Below are positions 42,107 to 51,020 of a stretch of DNA of 64,000 bases, piece after piece. The stretch lies in the IMG/VR virus record IMGVR_UViG_3300025133_000060, positions 1 through 64,000 of that record. The stretch is one strand, 5' to 3'. Position numbers and translations under genes: made by a program. The notes beneath the pieces are model-generated. The model saw only the letters and a program-made list of their open reading frames with translations, was not told the DNA's origin and did not search any database. Each line of letters starts with the position of its first letter. Positions within the stretch are counted from its first letter, which is position 1. The stretch is from a virus.

Positions 42107-45100
42107 TCAAACGCCAAGACCCGCCTCTCGAACCAGATTGATTGTGTATGGAGTTTCACCATGTCGACCACCTTCTCGATTGTAGTCGAACGATGTGATT
42201 CGACCCACGAATGTTTTGCCTGTCGGTGTTCCTACATAATTGACGGATTCCCACATGAACTCCACGAGCGAACCACTCATCAGCAATTCTTCAACGAACT
42301 CAATATCGGCATTGGCGGTTTCAGTCAGGAATGAACCGGAGAGAGCGAACTCATCATGTCTTTGACCCATATCCGTCAGTTCTGGATAGACGGCATCGAG
42401 AACAGGAGTTTGCGACCATTCTGCGCTTCGGTTGCGTTGGAATCCCTTTGGCATGATATTGAAAACGAGAGGAACCACGAGCGTTGCTGGCAGAACCTTG
42501 ATAATCGCCGTTGCGGTTTGTGAGGATGCACTATCATTGTCGACAACGACCAATGTGGCTTGGTATTCACCAGCCGCCGCATAGGTGTGTTGGGCGGTTC
42601 CAGATGCGTTGGTTGTTGACCCCGACCCATCTCCGTATGTGAATGTGTATGAAGAGAGGCTCGCACCCGCATTGATGTCGAATGAATCTGTTCCATCGAG
42701 AGTGATGGGTTGCCCTGCTCTGATGAGAGATGGAACGGCTCGGAGAACTGCGACTGGTGCGGAGTTCACCACGACAACACTCATGGTCGCCGCATCCGAT
42801 TCATTCCCCGCATCGTCTTTGGAATACACTTTCGCATCATAAGTTCCGGCGATGAGATATGAGTGTGCCGTATCATAAGTATTGGTTTGAAGCGTCTGGT
42901 CGGTGAATGGCAACCAATCGGTGATGACTCCATCTCCAAAGTCGAACTTGACTTGTGTGATGATTCGGTCGATGTCAGTCGTGATTCCAGTTCCCCTGAA
43001 TGACACAATATGACCGACCTTTGTGTCAATGGGGGGAGTGATGTCGCCATTGAAGGTGTTGCCTATGCAAGCAATACTGGCGGTTGGTTTGATGTCATAC
43101 TCAAGCGACCACGAACGAATGATTGGGGTTGTTGACCAATCCACAGGTTGAAGCGTTGCCATCGAACTTGTTGGAACATAGAATAAGAATCGAATCACGA
43201 ATCCATTGGTTGTTGCATCGGTTGGGAGAGTGGTCAAATCAATCGAGCCGAATCCGCCGATGACATTCAAATCCAGAGCATCAAAGTTCTCGTATGGAGT
43301 TCCACCTTCGCCTTGACGAAGAACCGTCAAATCGGTTGCGATATTGTCATTGACCGGACAGATTGACACCTTGACATTCATGCCCTTTGACACATTGATG
43401 TTGTCGACTTCGACACTCAAGCCTGTGTATTTGCCAACACCCGCAATTTGTTGCTTGCGAGAGTCCACAGGGAATGGAATCATAGCATCGGATGGAATGT
43501 GCCGGATGGTGATTTCATCCATCTGGAACGCCGCATTCGTTTTGTTGTATGTTGGGTTCGCCATCCACATATCGTTGCCGACTCCATCGTGAAGTGGACT
43601 TGCATTTGATTTCAATCCTTGACCACAAGACTTCTGAAACAACAATGAGAATCCCCACACAGGGTCGTTGGAGTTCAGGTCTTTGCCCTTGCTCGCACCA
43701 TCTATGCTCATTGTCATGCCTTCTTCATCGAATGTCGCTCGCATGGTGTGATAACCTTCGGTCATTGTGAATGGTGTGCCGGTTCCAATGTAGTTCCCCA
43801 TAGTTCCCCAGCCCACATTATTTCCTCCCATAGCGGCATACGGCCACGAGTTCTCCAATGCGACATCAACCCAATCACCGCCCAACGATACATCGGCTTG
43901 GTTGTAATTGAACGCTGGCGGTTCACCCCACATGGCCGACCCACCCCAGACAAATATCTGGGAATTGTGCGAAGCCAATTTGGTTTGTGATTCGTTTTGA
44001 ATGTTCATGCTTTTCCAGCCCAAGTCTGTCGCCGAGCCTTCTCCTGTTCCCCAAGACACTTCGTCATTCAAGCCTTCGATGAGTCCGATTCGAGTGAATC
44101 CTTGTGTCCAAGTCAACATCGAACCGTGATTGTTGTGAGCATGACGACCGAACTGGATATTATTCACGCCAGTATCGAAGTCGATAATAGTCAACAAATC
44201 CTTCTGAACTGGCCACCACGCTTTTATCTGCAAATCCAACCAGATTGGAGAACACCCGACTTCGGTGAGTCCAGTATTTGTTGTCTCCATTCCGTATGTT
44301 CGGTCTCCAACAACGGTTGGGTTGGGTTCGAGTAATGTCCATGATGTTTGCCCGAATGACCCATAACCACCCTTCGTGGCGACTCGCTCGTGGACTGGCC
44401 AGATTCGATTGCGACCATACGGCCACTTCTCGACACCCGTTCCGGCTGGACAATAATCCCATGCGTGATAGCCGGTTGCTTGGTCATAGAATGAAGTGAA
44501 TAGAATTGTCATTCCCTTGCTAAACCATCCTGCGGATTGGGAATTGTATGAGAACTTACTCGCATTCTTCGACAGCACATTCGCAGGGTCGGTTTGACTC
44601 ATTTCATAGACGGCGTTGTGGCCAACCGAGAAGTTCGACCATCCCATATCCGCCACCAATTCCATTCCAGAACTCGAAAGACGGTCAACATTTGTGATGC
44701 TGAAATACTGACCAGCATGGCCGAATGAGTTTGGTGCGTTGCACCGTAGCATTCCACCACCATGCCCACCGGCTATCGGGTTCGATATGAACACATCTTG
44801 AGTGGGTGATTGGAGAGATATTCCAGCAGGGGTATTCGCATAATCCCCAAACCATCCACCCATGTCGTTTGACCATAATGCGAGAGGGTCGAGTGTCAAT
44901 CTGGTCGGGCTGGTGAAATTATGGCCACCGTATGCAGGAACATTTTGACCACCAATGTATGCGCCACCAATGAATCCGACACCCATTTCAGCATCATAAA
45001 TGGGGCCTTGTGTGGTGAATATGTTGTATTTGTTGGGGGAATAACTGGCTGACCTATCTCTATCTCGGCCTACTGCCGTTCCCGACCCCGCATAGAATCC

Positions 45101-47335
45101 TGATATTGGGTCGTATGGCCAAGTCCCACCATTCCCAATGTCGGTGTCATTGACGGATGCTGAACCATCCCAATAATTGTAGCCGCCCCATGAGAACTCC
45201 GCCCCACCCATGATGCCCTGACAGACGAATCCTTTGGCACAAGCGTATGTGGTAATGTCTTGGATTGAATTAGATTTGCTCGAAGGTGGGTCGGGCAAAG
45301 ATATGCTATATCCGGTGTTGATGGTGAAGGTCAATTTGTGGCCGGTGAATGTGCCTACTGCACCACTCACAATTGTCGACTTGGCTACGCTTGCGAGCGC
45401 ATCGACAGCCGTGATAATCCACCAACCAGAACGAGATGAATAGCCACCCAATGTGTCAGTCGCTCCACCACCAAGCACCACACTCATCCAAGTGTCAGCA
45501 TCCCATTCCATCCCATATTCTCGACTATTTGGACCCTGTTGCCATTGATACATCAAAGTTCCATCGGCGGCACGAAGGCCATTCAATACACCATCCATCT
45601 CCATGTAAATTGGCATACCTGCTTTCCATTTGTTCGCCTTGCCCACTTCGGTGTTATTATCCTCAACCCACACCGTCAGAGTTCCTGTGGCAGTTCCCGA
45701 AGTGGTATGAGGATTCCCCGACCCATCACCGCTGGCTTGCCCAACCGCATAAATTGGCGCACGAGTCGGGTTGGGTCGCACCAAACACGAACGAGGTTGT
45801 TGTTGAAGGGTTGCGGCAACGGGTGAACTCAAGGTGTTTGGTGAACTCCCACCATCTCCGGTCGCTCCATTGATGTATGCGTCATTTTGTTGACTATTCC
45901 ACTCTATGTATGCAGGAAACCATTTGTATTGCACGACATCATAGTCATAGTTCCATCCTTGACCGGCTGGGCATAAGGGGCCTTGAATGAAATCAAACAA
46001 AGGGAATATCTGTGCGGATTGACTTCGTGAGGTTGTCGGTGTGTCCAGTTCGGCTTGGGTATTGGCGACTCCACCCTTGCCATTCCAAACCGCATAGCAA
46101 GTCGTTCCATCCGAGCCGCCAATGGTTCTCGCTGGGTCATAGATGTAGGGGATAAGTGAGCCACCAGAGAGTGTATATGTGCCGTCTTTCAAGAAGCAAG
46201 CGAGTGCAGTTCGCATTCGATATGAGGGTCCACCATAGGCGGATGATGATGGGTCAATATCCCAATTGACATAATCCCATAGGTTGTCGGGATTCCGAAC
46301 AGTATCGACCTTTTGAAATGAACCAACCTGCCCCTCTTTGAAATCTCCAGATGACTTGAACCATTTGAATCGAGCCCCGCTAACCGTCTCAGTTTGTGGA
46401 TATACTGTGTCGGTTTGAGGTTGTTGATTATGACGGGTCATTCCTTCGTCAAAGAAATTGAAATATGTTCCCGAATCACCAATTCCAGATTCGGCTGGTC
46501 GGGCTTCTGTCCAGACGCCCCTCACAATGTCGTTGCTCACCCCCGCAGTCTCATATGATAATTGATTGTTATCATATAGCAACGGTTGGAACATCGTGGC
46601 GATGTAAAGGCCGATGTTCGGTAATGGATTGTTGTGAGCAAGGTCAATGCGTGGGTCGAGATTGGCCGCTGGCCAAGCGGATGATGAGGCGATTGTTCCA
46701 CCGACACTTGTATCTCCCTTGAGACCCTGTGGGAGCCAAGCCGATTTAGTGGCCTGTTCGACCGCCATTCCGGTTGTTGCCGCCCAATAGGTATCGAAGG
46801 CGAGTTTATCCCACGAATTGGCTAATCCATCCATCCAATCAATGAAGTCTTGAAGTGTTGCATATACCGGATAGGGGCCAGCCGAGTTCTTGTGGGGAGT
46901 CAATGGTGCGATGTTCTGGTTCATCGAACCAGCCGCCGCCGAGTCTTGAGCCCCATATCCATTCGATGTGTTCGTATCTGCGCTCGGCGAAACAAATCTC
47001 CATTCTGTGCTTGTGCCGTCAGGATGCGTCAAAATACAACGAGCATTATGAGTTCCAGAGTCGACAATCTCGATGGTCGGAGTTCCGGTTGGCTCACTCC
47101 CATCTATGTTCAAACACTCGACTCGAACACCTGCCGTATTTGCTTCGTCATTGAATCCTCGACCTTCATCCTCAAGGGTATCTGCACCCAATTGAGTGTG
47201 GAACATCACAGGGTCAACGGATAAGCCGTTCTTGCCATCTCCCTTGATGTATGCTGGCCACCATCGTTGCTTCTCGGCCAAGTCATTGAGAACTCTTGAG
47301 AAGCGATATGAGATGATTCGTTTGAATGATGCCAA
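42107..47335 (-). CDS. 1742-aa tail protein with LamG-like and two PKD domains
   Basis: Very large, secreted-type beta protein. The middle has concanavalin/LamG-like stretches ('VALENSWPYAAMGG', 'GYHTMRATFDEEGMTMSIDG'). Two PKD domains follow near 1470-1640: 'VKFDFGDGVITDW...HSYLIAGTYDAKV' and 'YTFTYGDGSGSTT...HTYAAAGEYQATL'. The last 120 residues ('FALSGSFLTETANADIEFVE', 'MWESVNYVGTPTGKTFVGRI', 'GRHGETPYTINLVREAG') look like a baseplate-anchoring tail domain. PKD domains are common on archaeal surfaces and may bind host glycans. Start is TTG 47335 after GGGGTGATT, overlapping the tape measure stop. Confidence 0.8.
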   Translation of the reverse strand: MASFKRIISYRFSRVLNDLAEKQRWWPAYIKGDGKNGLSVDPVMFHTQLGADTLEDEGRGFNDEANTAGVRVECLNIDGSEPTGTPTIEIVDSGTHNARCILTHPDGTSTEWRFVSPSADTNTSNGYGAQDSAAAGSMNQNIAPLTPHKNSAGPYPVYATLQDFIDWMDGLANSWDKLAFDTYWAATTGMAVEQATKSAWLPQGLKGDTSVGGTIASSSAWPAANLDPRIDLAHNNPLPNIGLYIATMFQPLLYDNNQLSYETAGVSNDIVRGVWTEARPAESGIGDSGTYFNFFDEGMTRHNQQPQTDTVYPQTETVSGARFKWFKSSGDFKEGQVGSFQKVDTVRNPDNLWDYVNWDIDPSSSAYGGPSYRMRTALACFLKDGTYTLSGGSLIPYIYDPARTIGGSDGTTCYAVWNGKGGVANTQAELDTPTTSRSQSAQIFPLFDFIQGPLCPAGQGWNYDYDVVQYKWFPAYIEWNSQQNDAYINGATGDGGSSPNTLSSPVAATLQQQPRSCLVRPNPTRAPIYAVGQASGDGSGNPHTTSGTATGTLTVWVEDNNTEVGKANKWKAGMPIYMEMDGVLNGLRAADGTLMYQWQQGPNSREYGMEWDADTWMSVVLGGGATDTLGGYSSRSGWWIITAVDALASVAKSTIVSGAVGTFTGHKLTFTINTGYSISLPDPPSSKSNSIQDITTYACAKGFVCQGIMGGAEFSWGGYNYWDGSASVNDTDIGNGGTWPYDPISGFYAGSGTAVGRDRDRSASYSPNKYNIFTTQGPIYDAEMGVGFIGGAYIGGQNVPAYGGHNFTSPTRLTLDPLALWSNDMGGWFGDYANTPAGISLQSPTQDVFISNPIAGGHGGGMLRCNAPNSFGHAGQYFSITNVDRLSSSGMELVADMGWSNFSVGHNAVYEMSQTDPANVLSKNASKFSYNSQSAGWFSKGMTILFTSFYDQATGYHAWDYCPAGTGVEKWPYGRNRIWPVHERVATKGGYGSFGQTSWTLLEPNPTVVGDRTYGMETTNTGLTEVGCSPIWLDLQIKAWWPVQKDLLTIIDFDTGVNNIQFGRHAHNNHGSMLTWTQGFTRIGLIEGLNDEVSWGTGEGSATDLGWKSMNIQNESQTKLASHNSQIFVWGGSAMWGEPPAFNYNQADVSLGGDWVDVALENSWPYAAMGGNNVGWGTMGNYIGTGTPFTMTEGYHTMRATFDEEGMTMSIDGASKGKDLNSNDPVWGFSLLFQKSCGQGLKSNASPLHDGVGNDMWMANPTYNKTNAAFQMDEITIRHIPSDAMIPFPVDSRKQQIAGVGKYTGLSVEVDNINVSKGMNVKVSICPVNDNIATDLTVLRQGEGGTPYENFDALDLNVIGGFGSIDLTTLPTDATTNGFVIRFLFYVPTSSMATLQPVDWSTTPIIRSWSLEYDIKPTASIACIGNTFNGDITPPIDTKVGHIVSFRGTGITTDIDRIITQVKFDFGDGVITDWLPFTDQTLQTNTYDTAHSYLIAGTYDAKVYSKDDAGNESDAATMSVVVVNSAPVAVLRAVPSLIRAGQPITLDGTDSFDINAGASLSSYTFTYGDGSGSTTNASGTAQHTYAAAGEYQATLVVVDNDSASSQTATAIIKVLPATLVVPLVFNIMPKGFQRNRSAEWSQTPVLDAVYPELTDMGQRHDEFALSGSFLTETANADIEFVEELLMSGSLVEFMWESVNYVGTPTGKTFVGRITSFDYNREGGRHGETPYTINLVREAGLGV

Positions 47336-49630
47336 TCAAATCACCCCTCGCACACTTTTAACTCGGCCACTCAACGCTCGGATAAGTGCCTTATCAAATG
47401 CGTCTTGCACTTCGACCTTATTCACATTATTCCCTGCGCCGATGTGGATGCCACCATTCACAACAATCGTTGGCGTATTGGAGCCGATACTCGTTCCGTT
47501 CTGCGCTTTCATCATCGAAGATGCGATAATTCCGTCAATCTTCTCGATTGGGATGATTGCTTCGGGTCCGGCTTCACCAACGATTCCCATTTGAGGCTCG
47601 TTCACGATTCCACCTTCGGCGAAGAATAATCCACCGACCGCACCGCCGATGAGCGCACCAACGGGTCCACCCATCATGAATCCAATTCCAGCGCCAGCCG
47701 CCGCCGACCCCATACTGAATCCGGTGTCCTCTTCTAAGTCATTTGAGAATCCCTCCATATCAAATCCAAGCATCTGGGCTATCGCCGACAATACTCGCCA
47801 AACCGGATTGATGACTTCAAACCAAGCACCAAAGGCGGCTCCAAGACCGTCAATGACTCCCTCGAAGTCGAGTTCGATAATCGAATTGATGACCTGTGCA
47901 ATCGCACCAATCATTCGATAGACCGGCTCCATGAAAAAGAACATGAATTGAAGCGCATATCCAACCAATTTGAGAACTGGCGCAAGGAGAATGAGAACAT
48001 CGGCGAAGGTTTGGAACATCGGAACCAATGCTTCGAGAAGCGGCGGCAATATCTCTCCGACAGCAACCGCAAGTTCAGCGAATGCTGGAACCATCGGTGC
48101 GAGATTCACAATCATCTCCTTGAGAGCAGGGATGACTTCTTCAACGAGCATGGGTCCGAAGTTCTCGCCGATGTCCAACAAGAACGATTCCCAAGCCGCA
48201 CCCAGACTTTGGAGAGAGAACAGGGTTGAGGTCTCCATCACCTTTGTGATTTCAGCCGTCTTTCCAATCCCCTCTTGAGCCTTCTTATTGGCTTCTGTGA
48301 GTTCATTCATCCCATCGACATTCGCCAACAATGCCATCGCCGCTGTTCCACCACGAACGCCGAATAATTCCAACATTTGATTTGTGGTCGCACCCGAATC
48401 TCGCAATTGTAGGAACACATCGCTTAGGCTGGTGAGTCCGGTTGTCTGTTCCCCAACGGTTTTGTTAAGGTCGGAATATGACTCCTTTTGTGCTTGGATG
48501 GTTTCATTGACCCTCTTCTGTTCTGCGCCAGTAATTTGTTGCTCGATTCTTCGCTCGGCCATCGTGATGTTGAGGTCGGCATTCGCTGATTCGAGTCGAC
48601 TAATTTGTTCCATCTCACGCTTGTTGAGGTCTCGCCCCTCTCGTTCGGCTCTGCGCTTGATTTTCATTATCGCCAGACTGTTTTGTTGTTGGTCGATGCT
48701 CAAGTCGGAGAGTTCGGCGTTCAACGCCTTCATCTGTGCATTGGTCGCCGCCGCCGACACCTTGCTTGCTTCAAGTTCTTGAGCAACGGTTCGGAGTGCG
48801 GTTTTGGCCGCTTGGCCAGCCGGAGTGAGTGTGAAGAAGTCGAGCCCCAAGTCTGCCATCATTTTGCGAGCATCATCGGTCGGCTTGAGCAATTTAGTGA
48901 TGGCCATACGCAAGGCGGTTCCAGCCATCGAGCCTTGAAGTCCTGCATTCCCCAATTGACCAACGGCGGATGCCGCTTCTTCAAGTGAAATCCCCGCCGC
49001 CGAAGCGGTTGGTGCGAGGAACTTCATTGATTGTCCAAGACCTTGAATGTCGGTGAAAGTCGAAGTCATTGTATTGAGCAGAATATCGTTGACATTCCGA
49101 AGTTCAGAAGTCTCCATTTGCATTCCCTTGAGGCTTGAGATTGCGACAGACGCCGCTTCGGGAATTGTGATGCCAGCCGCAATTGCGAGATTGTTGAGGT
49201 TCTCCAGAGCCTTGCCTTCGACCATCTCTTCTGAACCCAATCCCGCCAGAGCAAGAATCTGCGCCGCTTCTGCGACTTCGCTGGCGGTGGATTTGGTCGC
49301 CATTCCCAGATTGCGAACTTCGGTTGTTAATTCGGGAATGTCATCCATTCCCATTTTGCCCATGATTGCCGCCGTCTTAATCATCTTGGCTTCAAAGTCG
49401 ATGAAGGTCTTGGTTGCCTTAACCGCAAATGCCGCCACGATAGCAACACCAGCCGCCGCCGCCGCTACACCCATAGCGATGAATCCGGCTTTGGACATTC
49501 CAACGAACTTGGACATCGAGCCGCCAGATGCCGCAAGTCCGGTTTGAACCGAAGCCATGCCTTGTGAGAACCCTTTGGTGTTCGCACCGACCTTGACATT
49601 GATGTTCATATCATTATTGGGCATACTCAT
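47336..49630 (-). CDS. Tail tape measure protein
   Basis: 764 residues, 80-90 of them Ala/Gly-rich. The start 'VKVGANTKGFSQGMASVQTG' and the hydrophobic helix 'FIAMGVAAAAAGVAIVAAFA' are typical of TP901-type tape measures. A long coiled coil lies near 260-360 ('DLNKREMEQISRLESANADL'). A second hydrophobic Gly-rich segment (GAGIGFMMGGPVGALIGGAV) is near 655-690. The protein would set tail length and be injected. ATG 49630 overlaps the stop of the chaperone extension (ATGA). It is followed by the PKD protein and hub, a standard tail order. Length suggests a tail of about 110 nm by the usual ratio. Confidence 0.93.
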   Translation of the reverse strand: MSMPNNDMNINVKVGANTKGFSQGMASVQTGLAASGGSMSKFVGMSKAGFIAMGVAAAAAGVAIVAAFAVKATKTFIDFEAKMIKTAAIMGKMGMDDIPELTTEVRNLGMATKSTASEVAEAAQILALAGLGSEEMVEGKALENLNNLAIAAGITIPEAASVAISSLKGMQMETSELRNVNDILLNTMTSTFTDIQGLGQSMKFLAPTASAAGISLEEAASAVGQLGNAGLQGSMAGTALRMAITKLLKPTDDARKMMADLGLDFFTLTPAGQAAKTALRTVAQELEASKVSAAATNAQMKALNAELSDLSIDQQQNSLAIMKIKRRAEREGRDLNKREMEQISRLESANADLNITMAERRIEQQITGAEQKRVNETIQAQKESYSDLNKTVGEQTTGLTSLSDVFLQLRDSGATTNQMLELFGVRGGTAAMALLANVDGMNELTEANKKAQEGIGKTAEITKVMETSTLFSLQSLGAAWESFLLDIGENFGPMLVEEVIPALKEMIVNLAPMVPAFAELAVAVGEILPPLLEALVPMFQTFADVLILLAPVLKLVGYALQFMFFFMEPVYRMIGAIAQVINSIIELDFEGVIDGLGAAFGAWFEVINPVWRVLSAIAQMLGFDMEGFSNDLEEDTGFSMGSAAAGAGIGFMMGGPVGALIGGAVGGLFFAEGGIVNEPQMGIVGEAGPEAIIPIEKIDGIIASSMMKAQNGTSIGSNTPTIVVNGGIHIGAGNNVNKVEVQDAFDKALIRALSGRVKSVRGVI

Positions 49631-49821
49631 CGTCTCCTATTCTGCTTCGCTCTCTTCGCATACTTCTCTTCTCGCTTCTTGTGTTCAACGAAAGCATTCG
49701 CCAAGAACGCAGTATCACGAGGGTCCATCTCACGCCAGTCTTGTGGAGTGAGTGAAAAGTCTTTCAGTAAATGAAAATAGAATTGACCCTCATGGGTCTC
49801 GGAGAACCTTACGATTCCCCC
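49627..49821 (-). CDS. Tail assembly chaperone, frameshift extension (T part)
   Basis: An open frame of about 64 codons with no good start, beginning where the upstream chaperone ends and running to the tape measure start. The product (RFSETHEGQFYFHLLKDFSL, 'DWREMDPRDTAFLANAFVEH', ending KRAKQNRRR) has the composition of lambda GpT-like extensions. A -1 shift on the five-G run (minus-strand GTT CTG GGG GAA, at 49817-49821) joins it to the chaperone in one fusion protein. Confidence 0.75.
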   Translation of the reverse strand, partial: GGIVRFSETHEGQFYFHLLKDFSLTPQDWREMDPRDTAFLANAFVEHKKREEKYAKRAKQNRRR

Positions 49822-50174
49822 AGAACACCACCACCGTCTGGTGTTGGTGAACCAACCGCCGATACCACCGCTTGAGCGATTGCACCCAATAGTGTCAATG
49901 GCAGTTTTTGGAACTCTCCCCATTTGAGAGATGAGTCGCACTTCTTGAGCATCTCGAAAGTCATTCGCAATCCGAGATATTCTGTTTTGTCCTCTCCAGA
50001 CAATTTGAGAACTGCTGGGTCCGACTTGAGAACTTGATATTCGGCGGCTGAAATTGGTCGAGCGAGAAGGCTCGACACTTCTTTGCCATCCGCCCCAACG
50101 AGTCCAACCCCCGTCATGTCGACCTCGATGTCGGCGTTGGCTTTGTCCAGCGTGGAATCCAACCATTGAGCCAA
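49809..50174 (-). CDS. Tail assembly chaperone (G part)
   Basis: 121 residues between tail tube and tape measure genes, the standard place. The start is TTG 50174 after GGGGTGATTAGAA. The protein (LARPISAAEYQVLKSDPAVL, 'KTEYLGLRMTFEMLKKCDSS') is mostly helical, as GpG-like chaperones are, and stops with TAA at 49809 just after the G-run used for frameshifting. It would coat the tape measure protein before tube assembly. Confidence 0.8.
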   Translation of the reverse strand: MAQWLDSTLDKANADIEVDMTGVGLVGADGKEVSSLLARPISAAEYQVLKSDPAVLKLSGEDKTEYLGLRMTFEMLKKCDSSLKWGEFQKLPLTLLGAIAQAVVSAVGSPTPDGGGVLGES

Positions 50175-50187
50175 TTCTAATCACCCC

Positions 50188-50583
50188 TCAAGCGTCTCGG
50201 TTGAAGGTGAGTCCTTCAAACGATGCGTTCACCATCAAAGCACCTTCAGCACCAGCCTCAAGTCCTTCGATAGCAAGGTCGGTCAAAACACAACCAGATA
50301 CGGTGTATGTGTCAGTTCCGGTTTGTTCTGCATCGAACTCGATTGTGTATTCTGCGCTGGTGTTGAACCATGTCCACAATTCTTCATCGGAGATTCCCCA
50401 AGCCTTCTTGAGAGTTCCGCTGACGGTCTTGACACCACGAGTGTGTGCAACATTTGTGTTTGTTCCAAGTGTGATGTATTTGCCCGTTGCTTGAGCGAGC
50501 GAAAAGTCGCCACTCACAAAGCCAATGATGGTAGTGTTGGCGGTGATTTTACCTGTGCATCCGGTGTATGAGTGAACGGCCAT
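50188..50583 (-). CDS. Major tail tube protein
   Basis: 131 residues from ATG 50583 (MAVHSYTGCTGKITANTTII). Beta-rich with the tube-protein pattern: Gly/Thr start, 'SGDFSLAQATGKYITLGTNT', 'KKAWGISDEELWTWFNTSAE', and a C-terminal 'EGLEAGAEGALMVNASFEGL' typical of phage tube subunits. Location directly before the chaperone and tape measure genes is diagnostic. The frame to 50601 adds six residues; the internal ATG after GGGATTAAC is preferred. Confidence 0.85.
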   Translation of the reverse strand: MAVHSYTGCTGKITANTTIIGFVSGDFSLAQATGKYITLGTNTNVAHTRGVKTVSGTLKKAWGISDEELWTWFNTSAEYTIEFDAEQTGTDTYTVSGCVLTDLAIEGLEAGAEGALMVNASFEGLTFNRDA

Positions 50584-50630
50584 GTTAATCCCTTGCTTCA
50601 AACGGTATTCTTTGGGGTTCTTAACGGTGT

Positions 50631-51020
50631 TTATTCTTCTTCGGTGTTGCCAACCCTGAATCCACCCATATCTAAGCGCATTCTCTCGACTTGAAGTTTA
50701 TCCAATCCTTCGACTGGTATTTGCTGGTGTGGGCTATGCTCAAATCGTTCGACCATACACTTCTTGCACCGATGTTCGCTATCTTTGCCATGTGAAGGTG
50801 CGCCCATTTTCAAAAGTTCCTTCTTGAATCGGTGTCGCTCATCCTTAACTGGCCAATCGACTTCGATTGCACATGGATTCCCATGCTTCTCACATCGAGT
50901 GTGAAAACGATGCCCACACTTGATTGGCTTCTTGAGTGGTCGAGGCTTCTTTGCCTTCGATGCCTTCGATGCCTTCTTCGGTCGAGGGATTCGTTTGCGT
51001 TGGGGATGCCGCTTGCTCAT
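50631..51020 (-). CDS. Basic zinc-binding protein, 129 aa
   Basis: ATG 51020 overlaps the glycosyltransferase stop (ATGA). The first 35 residues are Lys/Arg/Pro-rich (KRHPQRKRIPRPKKASKASK) and repeat AS-KA units. Then 'CGHRFHTRCEKHGNPC' and 'HRCKKCMVERFEH' provide a Cys/His set for one or two zinc ions. The tail is acidic. Function unknown; it sits in the tail module but its sequence suggests nucleic-acid binding. Confidence 0.7.
   Translation of the reverse strand: MSKRHPQRKRIPRPKKASKASKAKKPRPLKKPIKCGHRFHTRCEKHGNPCAIEVDWPVKDERHRFKKELLKMGAPSHGKDSEHRCKKCMVERFEHSPHQQIPVEGLDKLQVERMRLDMGGFRVGNTEEE

Noticed and set aside
49817-49821. Sequencing error as cause of the chaperone frame break
   Set aside because: Possible in principle for a G-run, but gene position and GpG/GpGT layout make programmed frameshifting more likely.
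49822-50184. 185-codon frame upstream of the chaperone extension
   Set aside because: Its first 120 codons are an out-of-frame shadow of the chaperone gene; Arg/Trp/Ser-rich nonsense composition.
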